Shown in pieces: positions 15,769 through 25,088 of a stretch of 64,000 bases of DNA. The notes beneath the pieces are model-generated. The model was not told the DNA's origin. It searched no databases and saw only the letters and a list, made by a program, of their open reading frames with translations. The stretch's first letter is position 1; each line of letters opens with the position of its first letter. The stretch is taken from positions 682,001-746,000 of the forward strand of contig CAVRGR010000007.1 of NCBI GenBank assembly GCA_963720775.1. The letters are read 5' to 3'. Position numbers and translations under genes: made by a program. The DNA comes from JAENVT01 sp963720775. GTDB taxonomy: Bacteria; Actinomycetota; Acidimicrobiia; Acidimicrobiales; Ilumatobacteraceae.

Positions 15769-17147
15769 ATGCATCGTCACGACTCGTCGACCGAGGTGTT
15801 GACGCAGGCCGTCGTGCGATACGCCGTGGAACGGATGCGGCTCGATCCACCGCCACTCGACAAGACCCGGCCGGCTGCAGAGCTGCGGGCGATGGCCGGC
15901 AAGACGGTCACCGCCAAGGGCATCGGCGGCCTCGAAGCCCTGCGCATCTTTGCCGAGGTCCTGGGCCCGGCGAGCATCTCCATCGATCACCCTCGATTCC
16001 TGTCGTTCGTACCCGCTGCTCCCACGGAAGCAGCGATCCTGTTCGATCTCGTCGTCGGCGCATCGAGCATCTACGGCGGCTCGTGGCTCGAGGGTGGCGG
16101 AGCTGTCTTCGCCGAGAACGAGGCGTTGCGCTACATCTCCGACCTCGTCGGGTTCCCAGGATCATCCGGGGGCGTGTTCGTCACCGGGGGCACAGCGGGC
16201 AACCTCAGTGCCTTGCTGGCGGCGCGCTTTCGGTGGCGCCACCGGGCCGGGGAACGCGCGATCGCAGCCGTGGGCTGATGCTGACCTGTAGTGGTGCCCA
16301 TTCGAGCGTGGGGTCGGCGGCCAGAGCGATCGACGCCGACGTCGCCTTGGTGCCGGCCGACGACCACGGTCGCCTGTGGGGTGCGGCGCTGCGTGAGGTG
16401 CTGGAAGGACTGCCAGCCGATGATCGTGACCGGGTCTTCGCCATCGTGGCCACGGCTGGGACGACCAACGCCGGGGTCATCGACGATCTCGCCGGCGTTG
16501 CAGAAGTGTGCGCAGAGTTCGATGTGTGGATGCACGTCGACGGCGCGTACGGCGGTGCCGGCCTTGCCGCGCCGAGCGTGCGCGATCGCTATCAGGGCGT
16601 CGAACACGCCGACAGCTTCATCGTCGATCCGCACAAGTGGTTGTTCGCCCCGTTCGACTGCTGCGCGCTCGTATATCGCGACCCGACTGTTGGCCGGGCA
16701 GCGCACACCCAGCACGCCGAGTATCTCGACGTTCTGCACAGCGGCGACGACCTCGGCGAATTCGAGTGGAATCCCAGCGATTTCGCCCACCACCTGTCGC
16801 GCCGGGCGCGCGGATTGCCGCTGTGGTTCAGCCTGGCCACCTACGGAACCGAGGCCTATCGCGACGCCATCGAGCACGCGCTCGATGTCGCCCGGCAGGG
16901 CGCGCGCCTCATCGACGAGGCGACTTATCTCGAACTGATCATGGAGCCCGAGCTGAGCATCTTGCTGTTCCGACGGCGTGGCTGGGCCGCTGCCGACTAC
17001 CAGGCATGGAGTGACCGGTTGCTCGACGAGGGAACCGCCTTCGTCACTCCCACGTCGTGGAACGGCGAGGTCGTGCTGCGGCTGTGCATCATCAACCCAC
17101 TGACCTCGGTGGACGACCTACGCACCATCGTCGACTCGTTGGCCTGA
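15769..17147 (+). CDS. PLP-dependent group II decarboxylase, with apparent frameshift
   Basis: Aspartate aminotransferase-fold decarboxylase of about 459 residues, similar to aromatic-L-amino-acid or glutamate decarboxylases. The first 170 residues (starting MHRHDSSTEV) read in one frame and end at TGA 16276-16278. The rest (MLTCSGAHSSVGSAARAID onward) reads in another. One extra G in the GGG at 16272-16274 would join them, and the length of 3n+2 agrees with a missing base. Motifs include VTGGTAGNLSALL, HVDGAYGG and the PLP-lysine site VDPHKWLF. The substrate amino acid is unclear. It overlaps nothing and is followed by the deaminase. Confidence 0.85.
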
Positions 17148-17150
17148 GTC

Positions 17151-18518
17151 GTGACCGACCTGCTGATCCGCGGGGCGCGCCTGCTGGCCACGCTCGATGC
17201 TCAGCGCCGTGAGCTCGCCGGCGGCTGGGTGGCGATCGATGCTGGGGTCATCACGGCCGTCGGCACGTCGACCGATGTCGAGCCGGCCGCCGACGAGACG
17301 ATCGATGCCGCCGACTGCCTGGTCACCCCTGGCCTGATCAACACGCACCACCACATCTTCCAGAACCTCACCCGCGCCTACCCCCCGATGACCGACAAGC
17401 CGTTGTTCGGCTGGCTGCAGTCGTTGTACCCGCTGTGGCGGGCGATCGACGAGGAATCGGTGCACGCCAGTGCGTTCGTGGGACTTGCCGAACTTGCCTT
17501 GGGCGGATGCTCGACGTCGTCCGATCATCTGTACTTGCACCCGCGCGGTGCGGGCGACTTGCTGTCGGCCGAGATCGCTGCAGCAGGCGAGATCGGCATG
17601 CGCTTCCATCCGACGCGCGGCTCGATGTCGTTGAGCGTGAAAGACGGCGGGTTGCCGCCCGACGATGTCGTTGGCGACGACGACGAGATCCTCGCCGACT
17701 GCGAGCGGGCCGTCGCTCGTCACCACGACCGGCGCCACGGGTCAATGGTGCAGATCGCCCTGGCACCTTGCAGTCCGTTCAGCGTCACCGAAGAGCTGAT
17801 GACGCGTTCGGCGGAGCTCGCCGAACGCCTCGACGTCCGGCTCCACACGCACTTCGCCGAGAATGCCGAGGACGACGACTACTCGGTCAGCCGGTTTGGA
17901 TGCCGACCGACGGAGTACCTCGAGCGCACCGGCTGGTGCACCGATCGCGCCTGGCTGGCCCACTGCGTGATGCCCAACGACGACGAGATCGCCCGGCTCG
18001 GCGCAGCCGGCGTCGGCGTGGCGCACTGCCCGAGCAGCAACATGATCCTCTCCTCGGGCATCGCCCCGGTGGTTCCGCTTCGGGCTGCCGGGGTCTCGGT
18101 GGGTCTCGGCGTCGACGGATCGTCATCAGCCGACAGTGCCTCGCTGTGGATGGAGGCGCGCCAGGCCATGTTGTCGGCAAAGCTGCGTGATGGGGCGCCG
18201 GCGGGTACGGCGCGGATGGCACTCGAATGTGCGACGGTTGGCGGAGCCGCGTGCCTCGGGCGCCTCGGTGAGCTCGGCGTGATCGAGCCGGGAGCCGTCG
18301 GCGACATCGCCGTGTGGCGGCTGACCGGGCCGTCGTTCGCCGGCGCGCTGGCCGACCCGATCGAGGCCTGGCTGCGCTGCGGCCCTGTATCGGCGTGGCA
18401 CACGATCGTCAACGGTCGAAGCGTGGTTCGCGAGGGGCACATCCTCCACCGCGACCTCGACGAGAGGCTGCGCACACACGCGCGCCATTCCGCGCGAATT
18501 CAACGTCTCGTGGACTGA
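17151..18518 (+). CDS. Amidohydrolase, 8-oxoguanine deaminase-like
   Basis: Zinc-dependent amidohydrolase of 455 residues, related to guanine/8-oxoguanine deaminases. The metal-binding motif PGLINTHHHIFQNLTRA lies near residue 65, followed by LHTHFAENAEDDDYSV near 225, LAHCVMPND near 270 and LGVDGSSSADSASLW near 320 with the catalytic Asp. The start GTG 17151 lies 3 bases after the decarboxylase stop, and the stop overlaps the next start as TGATG. It may instead deaminate triazine-type or other purine compounds, so the substrate call is tentative. Confidence 0.82.
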   Translation: MTDLLIRGARLLATLDAQRRELAGGWVAIDAGVITAVGTSTDVEPAADETIDAADCLVTPGLINTHHHIFQNLTRAYPPMTDKPLFGWLQSLYPLWRAIDEESVHASAFVGLAELALGGCSTSSDHLYLHPRGAGDLLSAEIAAAGEIGMRFHPTRGSMSLSVKDGGLPPDDVVGDDDEILADCERAVARHHDRRHGSMVQIALAPCSPFSVTEELMTRSAELAERLDVRLHTHFAENAEDDDYSVSRFGCRPTEYLERTGWCTDRAWLAHCVMPNDDEIARLGAAGVGVAHCPSSNMILSSGIAPVVPLRAAGVSVGLGVDGSSSADSASLWMEARQAMLSAKLRDGAPAGTARMALECATVGGAACLGRLGELGVIEPGAVGDIAVWRLTGPSFAGALADPIEAWLRCGPVSAWHTIVNGRSVVREGHILHRDLDERLRTHARHSARIQRLVD

Positions 18519-19102
18519 TGGCGCCGGCACTACGGGCCTTCCTCGTCGCCTTCGGAGTCGTGTTCCTAGCGGAACTACCCGACAAGACGATGTTCGCCAC
18601 CATCGTGTTGACCACCCGTTATCGCCGCCCCCTGGCCGTCGTTGTCGGCGTCACGGTGGCCATGGCGTTCCACTCCGTGCTCGCCGTCGCCGTCGGTGAA
18701 GGCCTTCGTCACCTGCCGCGCACCCCCACAGAACTTGCGGTGGCAGCGGTCTTCGTCGTCGGCGGCGCGCTGCTGCTGCGTGGCGCGACGAGCGCCGACG
18801 ACGTCCGCGCCGCTACGGCTCATGGCGTGTGGGAGGTGGTCGGCCGCACGACGTTGATCATCGGGATCGCCGAGTTCGGCGATTTCACCCAGCTGGCGAC
18901 GGTGGGGATCGTCGCCGATCGCGGCTATCCGGCGGCAGTTGCCGCGGGGTCGCTCGCCGCCCACATCATCGTCGCCATCCTTGCCGTGCTGGCCGGTACG
19001 TGGTTGCAGAAACGCCTGCCTGTCAGCACCGTGCGCCGCGCCGCGGGTGCGTTGTTCCTGGTGTTCGGTGTCGTCACGGCGATCTCGGCGGTCCGTGGTT
19101 GA
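18518..19102 (+). CDS. GDT1/TMEM165-family (UPF0016) membrane transporter
   Basis: Membrane protein of 194 residues with about six helices in two repeats. The family motif ExGDKT/S appears as AELPDKTMFAT near residue 19 and AEFGDFTQLAT near residue 120, giving the pseudo-symmetric cation site. Family members transport Mn2+ or Ca2+ (proton antiport); which ion applies here is not visible. The gene overlaps the amidohydrolase stop by one base and ends 47 bases before the lipoprotein gene, so it closes the operon. Confidence 0.9.
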   Translation: MAPALRAFLVAFGVVFLAELPDKTMFATIVLTTRYRRPLAVVVGVTVAMAFHSVLAVAVGEGLRHLPRTPTELAVAAVFVVGGALLLRGATSADDVRAATAHGVWEVVGRTTLIIGIAEFGDFTQLATVGIVADRGYPAAVAAGSLAAHIIVAILAVLAGTWLQKRLPVSTVRRAAGALFLVFGVVTAISAVRG

Positions 19103-19149
19103 CGTCACGTTGACACCGCTTTGCCGACCTCATCCGCCAGACTGACTGC

Positions 19150-19854
19150 ATGCAGATCAGTCGACGGGCCCTCTTGCGCGCCGGTGCGTCGACCGGCTTG
19201 CTGGCCGTGCTTGCCGCATGCGCGGAGGATCCTCAATCGGCGGCGACGAACAAGAACGGGGCAGCCGGCCCGACCGCAGCGGAGATCGGGCCCCTGCCGG
19301 CCGCCCAGCAGAACACGGATCGCACGAGATTTGCGATGGTCGGCGACTCGATCACCAGGGCCTCGACGAAGCCGCTCACCGCGGCGCTCCAAGGTCTCGG
19401 TTACACCGAGATCAACATCCAGGCAGAGACCAGCAGGCGCATCGACGTGGGTGACGGCAAGAAGGAGCCGCTGTCGGGGATGAAGACGATGTCGAAGATG
19501 ATGTCCGACGGCGTCGACCCTGACATCTGGGCCATTGCGATGGGCACCAACGATGTCGGCAAGTACCCCGATGCCGACGCGTACAGCTCGCTGATCGACG
19601 AGATGATGTCGTTGCCCGACCAGAACGTTCCGATCGTGTGGGTCGACGTCTACAACCCGAACCAACTCGCCGGCACGAAGATGTTCAACCTCGTGCTGCG
19701 CGATCGCGCCAACGCGCGTGGCAACGCCACGGTGTTGTCGTGGTACGACCTGGCCTCCGACCCGAAGTCGAAGATCCTGCGCAGCGACCACATCCACCCC
19801 AACGAGGCGGGCACCCTGGTGTTCGCGGATCTGGTTTCGAACGCGCTCGGCTGA
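19150..19854 (+). CDS. SGNH/GDSL-type hydrolase lipoprotein
   Basis: Exported esterase-like protein of 234 residues. The N-terminus MQISRRALLRAGASTG is Tat-like and LAVLAACAED is a lipobox. The SGNH blocks are MVGDSITRAS near residue 64 (catalytic Ser), AIAMGTNDVGK near 130 (Asn) and RSDHIHPNEAGTL near 215 (Asp and His). It is probably anchored to the outer face of the membrane and could deacetylate or de-esterify a cell-wall sugar. The substrate is unknown. TTGACA occurs upstream, but its spacing to any -10 box is poor. Confidence 0.88.
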   Translation: MQISRRALLRAGASTGLLAVLAACAEDPQSAATNKNGAAGPTAAEIGPLPAAQQNTDRTRFAMVGDSITRASTKPLTAALQGLGYTEINIQAETSRRIDVGDGKKEPLSGMKTMSKMMSDGVDPDIWAIAMGTNDVGKYPDADAYSSLIDEMMSLPDQNVPIVWVDVYNPNQLAGTKMFNLVLRDRANARGNATVLSWYDLASDPKSKILRSDHIHPNEAGTLVFADLVSNALG

Positions 19855-19885
19855 ACAGCTACCGGTAGTAGCCGATCACAACAGC

Positions 19886-20563
19886 TCAGGTTCCCCAGCG
19901 GCTTTGACCGAAGCGGTAGCCGACCGACCGCACCGTTTGGATCAGGTTGGCCTGTTCCTCGCCGAGCTTGGCACGCAGCCGGCGGATGTGCACATCGACG
20001 GTGCGCGCGCCGCCGTAGTACTCGTAGCCCCACACCCTCGACAGCAGGATCTCGCGTGTGAACACCTTGCCCGGGTTCTGGGCGAGGAACTTCAGCAGCT
20101 CGTACTCCATGTATGTCAGGTCGAGCGGGCGGCCTTCGATCGAGGCTTGATACGTCTCGACGTTCAGCGCCAGGCCGCTGTACTCGACCGTCTCCGCCTT
20201 GGCCTGTGACAGTCCCTGGAAGAGCAGATGCCTCAGCCGCGCCTCGACCTCGACCGGATGGAACGGCGTGAGGCAGAAGTCGTCGTACAGGTCGTCACGG
20301 AGCTCGAGATCACCGAGCTGTGCTCCAGTGACCAGAACGAGCAGCCGCGTCGGGTCGTCGCGTTTGCGCAAGGCCCGGCACATCGCCCAGGCGCCCTCCG
20401 GGTCGCTGTCGCAGGCCACGATCGCCCCGGCCCATCCGGCTGCAGGCTCATGATTGGCGGCATCCTCCGCCGACGAAACCGCCTTCCACTGGTAACCCCC
20501 CAGATCGAGGGTGCGCGCCAGATCGGGCGACGGTGACTCGGGGTAGACGACGAGGGGTTCCAC
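19886..20563 (-). CDS. GlnR-like orphan OmpR-family response regulator
   Basis: Transcription regulator of 225 residues: an N-terminal receiver-like domain and a C-terminal winged helix (TYMEYELLKFLAQNPGKVFT, then ARTVDVHIRRLRAKLG). The C-terminal half closely matches actinobacterial GlnR, the nitrogen-assimilation activator. The receiver is degenerate: the usual KPF of CheY-type domains is LTPFHP here, and the Asp segment is VACDSDPEG. GlnR itself is known to work without phosphorylation. No histidine kinase is adjacent. It lies 10 bases after glnA, which supports nitrogen control. Confidence 0.86.
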   Translation of the reverse strand: MEPLVVYPESPSPDLARTLDLGGYQWKAVSSAEDAANHEPAAGWAGAIVACDSDPEGAWAMCRALRKRDDPTRLLVLVTGAQLGDLELRDDLYDDFCLTPFHPVEVEARLRHLLFQGLSQAKAETVEYSGLALNVETYQASIEGRPLDLTYMEYELLKFLAQNPGKVFTREILLSRVWGYEYYGGARTVDVHIRRLRAKLGEEQANLIQTVRSVGYRFGQSRWGT

Positions 20564-20573
20564 CGGGTACCCG

Positions 20574-21911
20574 CTACAGCGTCCGCAGGTATCTGTCGTG
20601 CTCGAACGCGCTGACGTGAGTCTTGTAGGCGCGCCACTCGCTGCGCTTGTTGCGCAGGAACCACTCGAAGATGTGCTCGCCGAGGGCCTCTTGCACCAGG
20701 TTCGACTGCTCCATCACGCGCAGCGAATCACTGAGCGATTGCGGCAGCAGATCGATGCCCAGCTTGTTGAGCTCGGAGTCGCTCATCTCGAACAGGTTGC
20801 TGTCGGCCTCCAGTGGAAGTTCGTACCCTTCGGTGATGCCGCGCATGCCTGCCGCGAGCACCACGGAGAACGCCAGGTAGGGGTTGCAGGCCGGGTCGGG
20901 AGAACGAAACTCGATCCGGGTCGCACTGGGGTTGCCGCGCTTGGTGATCGGCACACGCACCAGGCCACTGCGGTTGTTGCGAGCCCAACTGACGTGAACC
21001 GGCGCCTCGAAGCCGGGAACGAGCCGCTTGTAGCTGTTGACGGTTTGATTCGTGATAGCCGTGATCTCGGCGGCGTGGTGCAACAAGCCGGCCATGAACT
21101 GCTTGGCGACCGGTGACAAGTTGTAGATGTCGTCGGGGGAGTAGAACGCGTTCTCGTCGCCGTCGAACAGCGAGAGATGGATGTGCATGCCGCTGCCCTG
21201 CACGCTTTCCAGTGGCTTGGGCATGAAGGTGGCATGCACCCCTTGGCTGGCGGCCACCTCTTTGACCACGAGCCGGAACGTCATGATGCTGTCGGCCATC
21301 GTCAAGGCGTCGGTGTGCCGCAGGTCGATCTCGTGCTGGCTCGGTGCGTCTTCGTGGAAGGTGTACTCCACCGGGATGCTCATGGTCTCGAGCGTGCGGA
21401 TCGTCTGCTTGCGCAACGTGCCGGAGACATCGGTGGTGGTGAGGTCGAAGAACCCACCCTCGTCGAGCGGCACCGGCGGCTGACCCTTCTCCGGCGGGGA
21501 GAAGTAGAAGAACTCGATGTCAGGAGCGACGAAGAAGGTGTACCCGCGCTCGTGCGCTGTGTGCAGGTTGCGCCGCAGCACTTGGCGCGGGTCGCCTTCG
21601 AACGGTGTGCCGTCGAGGTTGTGGATGTCGCAGAACACCCGCGCCTCGGTGGCCTGCGGGTTGCTCCACGGCAAGACCTCGAAGGTGTTGGCATCGGGCA
21701 TGGCCAGCACGTCGCTCTCGAGCGTGCGCCCGAACCCGTCGATCGACGACCCGTCGAAGGTCATGCCGTCGTCGAGCGCGTTCTCCAACTCGGCCGGGCT
21801 GATTGCAAAGCTCTTCAAGCTGCCGAGAACGTCGGTGAACCACAGCCGGATCAGCCGTACGCCGCGCTCTTCGGCTGTGTGCAGTACGTAGTCACGTTGC
21901 TGTTCGAGCAT
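20574..21911 (-). CDS. Glutamine synthetase type I, GlnA2-like
   Basis: Glutamine synthetase of 445 residues, ATP-dependent ligation of ammonia to glutamate (or a related gamma-glutamyl ligation). Visible motifs are MTFDGSSIDGF near residue 52, TFMPKPLESVQGSGMHIHLS near 240 and RIEFRSPDPACNPYLAFSV near 330. The Tyr adenylylation region reads NLFEMSDSE, with Phe where Tyr is modified in GS-beta enzymes, so adenylylation control is unlikely, as in the GlnA2 group. I start it at ATG 21911, 11 bases after glnII. The longer upstream frame shadows glnII. Confidence 0.92.
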   Translation of the reverse strand: MLEQQRDYVLHTAEERGVRLIRLWFTDVLGSLKSFAISPAELENALDDGMTFDGSSIDGFGRTLESDVLAMPDANTFEVLPWSNPQATEARVFCDIHNLDGTPFEGDPRQVLRRNLHTAHERGYTFFVAPDIEFFYFSPPEKGQPPVPLDEGGFFDLTTTDVSGTLRKQTIRTLETMSIPVEYTFHEDAPSQHEIDLRHTDALTMADSIMTFRLVVKEVAASQGVHATFMPKPLESVQGSGMHIHLSLFDGDENAFYSPDDIYNLSPVAKQFMAGLLHHAAEITAITNQTVNSYKRLVPGFEAPVHVSWARNNRSGLVRVPITKRGNPSATRIEFRSPDPACNPYLAFSVVLAAGMRGITEGYELPLEADSNLFEMSDSELNKLGIDLLPQSLSDSLRVMEQSNLVQEALGEHIFEWFLRNKRSEWRAYKTHVSAFEHDRYLRTL

Positions 21912-21922
21912 CAGCTGATTGC

Positions 21923-22918
21923 CTAGCCGCAAACGCTCTCTAGGATCAAGCGCGTGACGGTGTAGGGATCGCTGTTGGCGTTGGGTCGACGATCCTCGGC
22001 GTAGCCCTTGCCGTCGCGAGCAACCTGCCACGGGATGCGGATGCTGGCGCCGCGGTTCGACACGCCGTAGCTGAACTTGTTGTACGGAGCGGTCTCGTGG
22101 GCACCGGTGAGCCGGCTCTCGATGTCGTCGCCATATCCCTTGATGTGGGCCTCGATGCGCTTGCCGATGGCCTTGCACGCCGCCTCGATCGGGCCGTAGC
22201 TCTCGCGCATCGCCTTGGTCGAGAAGTTGGTGTGCGCACCGGCACCGTTCCAGTCGCCCTTCACGGGCTTGGCCGCGAAGCTGATGATCACGTCGTAGTC
22301 CTCGGCGATGCGGTGCAGCAACCAGCGACCGACGTAGAGATGGTCGCTGACGGTCAGCGCATCGGCAGCACCGATCTGGAACTCCCACTGGCCGGGCATG
22401 ACCTCGGCGTTGGTCCCTTCGATCAACAGCCCGGCATCGATGCAGGCCTGCGTGTGCTCTTCGATGATCTCGCGGCCGATCACGCGGCCGGTGCCGACGC
22501 CGCAGTAGTACGGACCCTGCGGAGCGGGAAAACCGTCCTTCGGGAAGCCGAGCGGCGAGCCGTCGGCCTTCAGCATCGTGTACTCCTGCTCGATGCCGTA
22601 GATCATCTCGGCCTTGGCGAACTTCTTGGCGACCTTCTCGCAGGCGGCGCGGGTGTTGGTGGGATGCGGCTTCATGTCGGAAGCGTTGAGCACCTCGGCC
22701 AACACCAAGATGTTGTCGCCGCCTCGCAGCGGATCGGGACAGGTGAAGACCGGACGCAGCACGCAGTCGCTGTGCTCGCCAGTCGCCTGGTTGGTCGATG
22801 AGCCGTCGAAGCCCCAGATGGGAGGCTTCTTGCCATCGCCCAGGATCTTCGTCTTGGAGCGCATCAACGGAGTCGGCGACGTGCCGTCGAGCCAGATGTA
22901 TTCAGCTTGGTAAGCCAC
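21923..22918 (-). CDS. glnII: Glutamine synthetase type II (eukaryote-like)
   Basis: GSII enzyme of 331 residues, unrelated in detail to the neighbouring GSI. Motifs: PIWGFDGSSTNQATGEHSD near residue 33, IYGIEQEYTML near 105, NAEVMPGQWEFQIG near 170 and DWNGAGAHTNFSTKAMR near 222. It starts at GTG 22918 with GAAGGA about 5 bases upstream. Length is normal. It is followed after 11 bases by a GSI gene and a GlnR-like regulator. GSII enzymes in actinomycetes are nitrogen-regulated, and an 11-bp direct repeat lies 90-106 bases before its start. Confidence 0.95.
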   Translation of the reverse strand: MAYQAEYIWLDGTSPTPLMRSKTKILGDGKKPPIWGFDGSSTNQATGEHSDCVLRPVFTCPDPLRGGDNILVLAEVLNASDMKPHPTNTRAACEKVAKKFAKAEMIYGIEQEYTMLKADGSPLGFPKDGFPAPQGPYYCGVGTGRVIGREIIEEHTQACIDAGLLIEGTNAEVMPGQWEFQIGAADALTVSDHLYVGRWLLHRIAEDYDVIISFAAKPVKGDWNGAGAHTNFSTKAMRESYGPIEAACKAIGKRIEAHIKGYGDDIESRLTGAHETAPYNKFSYGVSNRGASIRIPWQVARDGKGYAEDRRPNANSDPYTVTRLILESVCG

Positions 22919-23006
22919 TAAGTTCCTTCGCTCTCAGGATCACGGGCACGCCGCGATCGGGACCCGGAAAGTCTGCCAGTGAAGCCATTTCCACCCCGTT
23001 GCCCGA

Positions 23007-23024
23007 GTGTGAACGCTGTGTGAA
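23007..23024. promoter_or_regulatory. Two-copy 11-bp direct repeat before glnII, GlnR/PhoP-type operator candidate
   Basis: GTGTGAA occurs at 23007-23013 and 23018-23024, exactly 11 bp apart. Read on the minus strand it is TTCACAC-N4-TTCACAC. OmpR-family regulators such as GlnR and PhoP bind 11-bp direct repeats. It lies between the end of the Leu/Val dehydrogenase gene and glnII. Confidence 0.5.
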
Positions 23025-23035
23025 GTTGGCCGGTG

Positions 23036-24142
23036 TCAGATGCTGACCCGCTGGCCCTGGTCGAATCCGTGGACCCGCTTGATGGCCCGGTAAGCGTTGA
23101 TGCGGCTCTCGGCGAGGCGGTCGGCTGCGAGGTATGTGCCGATGTCCTGTGCCTTCGAGATCGTGAAGATCTCGTGCATCCGCTCGTAGATCTTGGCCAC
23201 CTTGGCCATGCCTCGTTCCTTGTTGACGCCCCCCCACAGGCGATCGGTGTCGAAGACCGTGCCGCCCGCGTTGGCGATGTAGTCGGGTGCGTACAGCACA
23301 CCGCGCCGGTGCAACTCGTCGCCATGGCGTGGTTCGGCGAGTTGGTTGTTGGCCGAACCACAGACGATCGACGCCTTCAGCACCGCCAGCGATTCGTCGT
23401 TGATCGTCGCCCCGAGCGCGCACGGGCAGTACACGTCGACATCGGCGGCAGCCACGTCGGCAGCGGCGATCGCCGTGACGTCGTGGGCTCTCACCATCGC
23501 TTCGACCTTGGCCGGGTCGAGATCACTGACGAGCACCGTGGCCCCATCGTCGACGAGGAACCTGACCATCGGCTCGCCCACGGCACCGAGGCCCTGCACG
23601 ACCACTCGTTTGCCGCGCAACGACGGTGAACCGGATGCTTCCTCGGCACAGGCCCGCATCGCCTGCAACACCCCGAACGCAGTTGCCGGTCCGATCGGGC
23701 CTGCTCCCCCTGCCGATTCCGGCAAGGTGATCACGTTGCGCGTCTCGACGCGCATGTGGTCCATGTCTTGCAGCGTGGTCCCCACGTCTTCGCCGGTGAG
23801 GTACTCGCCGCCGAGCGAATCGATGAAGCGACCGAGGGCACGGAACAGCATCTCCCGCCCGTCCTGACGCTTCGGGTCGCCGATCACGACGATCTTGCCG
23901 CCGCCGAGGTTGATGCCTGCCGCGGCGTACTTGTAGGTCATGCCCTTCGACAGCCGCAGGGCATCTTCCATGGCCGCCAGGTCGTCGTCGTACATCCACA
24001 TTCGACACCCGCCGGCGGCGGGGCCGAGCACGGTGGAGTGGATCGCCAGCACAGCGCGCAACCCCACGTCCTCGTTCTGGAAGCACAGCACCTTCTCGTG
24101 GCCGTTGGCGGCCATGTAGTCGAAGATCTCTGTCTTTTCCAT
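23036..24142 (-). CDS. Leucine/valine dehydrogenase (Glu/Leu/Phe/Val dehydrogenase family)
   Basis: NAD-dependent amino-acid dehydrogenase of 368 residues that releases ammonia from leucine, valine or a similar amino acid. The substrate-binding region has GGCRMWMYDDD and GMTYKYAAAGINLGGGKIVV near residue 70, with the catalytic Lys. The NAD-binding loop is VVVQGLGAVGEPM near 180. Length matches leucine dehydrogenases, shorter than glutamate dehydrogenases. It lies 28 bases downstream of the SDR gene and 117 bases upstream of glnII, so freed ammonia could be captured by the glutamine synthetases. Confidence 0.88.
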   Translation of the reverse strand: MEKTEIFDYMAANGHEKVLCFQNEDVGLRAVLAIHSTVLGPAAGGCRMWMYDDDLAAMEDALRLSKGMTYKYAAAGINLGGGKIVVIGDPKRQDGREMLFRALGRFIDSLGGEYLTGEDVGTTLQDMDHMRVETRNVITLPESAGGAGPIGPATAFGVLQAMRACAEEASGSPSLRGKRVVVQGLGAVGEPMVRFLVDDGATVLVSDLDPAKVEAMVRAHDVTAIAAADVAAADVDVYCPCALGATINDESLAVLKASIVCGSANNQLAEPRHGDELHRRGVLYAPDYIANAGGTVFDTDRLWGGVNKERGMAKVAKIYERMHEIFTISKAQDIGTYLAADRLAESRINAYRAIKRVHGFDQGQRVSI

Positions 24143-24170
24143 CAGCGACCAAACCTCATTTGCCAGTATC

Positions 24171-24938
24171 TCATCGAATGGTCCAGCCGCCGTCGACCAT
24201 CAACACCTCGCCGGTGACGTACGACGAGGCGTCGGAGACCAGGAACACGACCGGGCCCACGAGCTCTTCCGGGCGACCGCGTCTGGCGAGTGGCGTGAGA
24301 TCGCGCACCGCTTGTTCCTTGGCCTCGTCGTGCTCGCCGGTGGCGCCGGGCATGAACACCTCCATGTACGCCGGGGAAAAGGCATTGACGCGGATGCCGT
24401 GAGGCGCCCACTCGAGAGCGAGCGACCTGGTGAGCATGTTCACGCCGCCCTTGGAGATGTTGTAGGCGGAGATGTTCTTGATGGCGACGTCGCCGCAGAT
24501 CGACGAGTTGTTGGCGATGGCCCCGCCGCCGTTGCTGATCATCAACTTGGCCACGGCTTGGGCGAAGAAGAAGTACGCCTTGAGGTTGACGTCGAGGACG
24601 AAGTCGAAGTCGGCCTCGGTGTAGTCGATCGCCGGCGCCGCGGCATCGACCCCGGCGTTGTTGATCAAGATGTCGATACGTCCAAGACCGGCGGCGACCT
24701 CGCCGACCACTCGGTCGATCTCGGTCTTGTGTGACGCGTCGCCTGGCACTACGAAGCAATCGCGTCCGACGGCTCGTACTGCGGTGGCGGTCTCTTCGAG
24801 CTCGGCAACGGTGCGGCTGGTGACGGCGACGTCGGCGCCGTGCTGGGCGAGACCGATGGCGATCGCTCGACCGAGCCCGCGGCCGCCGCCGGTGACAAGT
24901 GCCTTCTTGTTGGTCAGGTCGAACAGTGCTGACATCAC
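24171..24938 (-). CDS. Short-chain dehydrogenase/reductase
   Basis: NAD(P)-dependent SDR of 255 residues. The cofactor loop TGGGRGLGRA is near residue 17, NNAG near 93, the catalytic Ser in NNSSICG near 147 and the YNISK motif near 160. The C-terminal GEVLMVDGGWTIR is typical of FabG/gluconate-dehydrogenase-like SDRs. It may start at GTG 24938 or the adjacent ATG 24935. Two SDR-type residues in the loop suggest NADP, but the substrate is unknown. It heads the probable minus-strand operon with the amino-acid dehydrogenase. Confidence 0.88.
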   Translation of the reverse strand: MMSALFDLTNKKALVTGGGRGLGRAIAIGLAQHGADVAVTSRTVAELEETATAVRAVGRDCFVVPGDASHKTEIDRVVGEVAAGLGRIDILINNAGVDAAAPAIDYTEADFDFVLDVNLKAYFFFAQAVAKLMISNGGGAIANNSSICGDVAIKNISAYNISKGGVNMLTRSLALEWAPHGIRVNAFSPAYMEVFMPGATGEHDEAKEQAVRDLTPLARRGRPEELVGPVVFLVSDASSYVTGEVLMVDGGWTIR

Positions 24939-25088
24939 CCGGGATGCTACGCATCAGGGGAACCCCACGACCGAAACGAACGTCGAACCCCCATGAACCC
25001 TCGCCGGCTGCTCCGCCACGCTGAATCACCGGGCTGGACGGAGGGTGTTAACTTCGCCGCCGAAGGGCGGAGCTTGGAGGAGCTCGAA

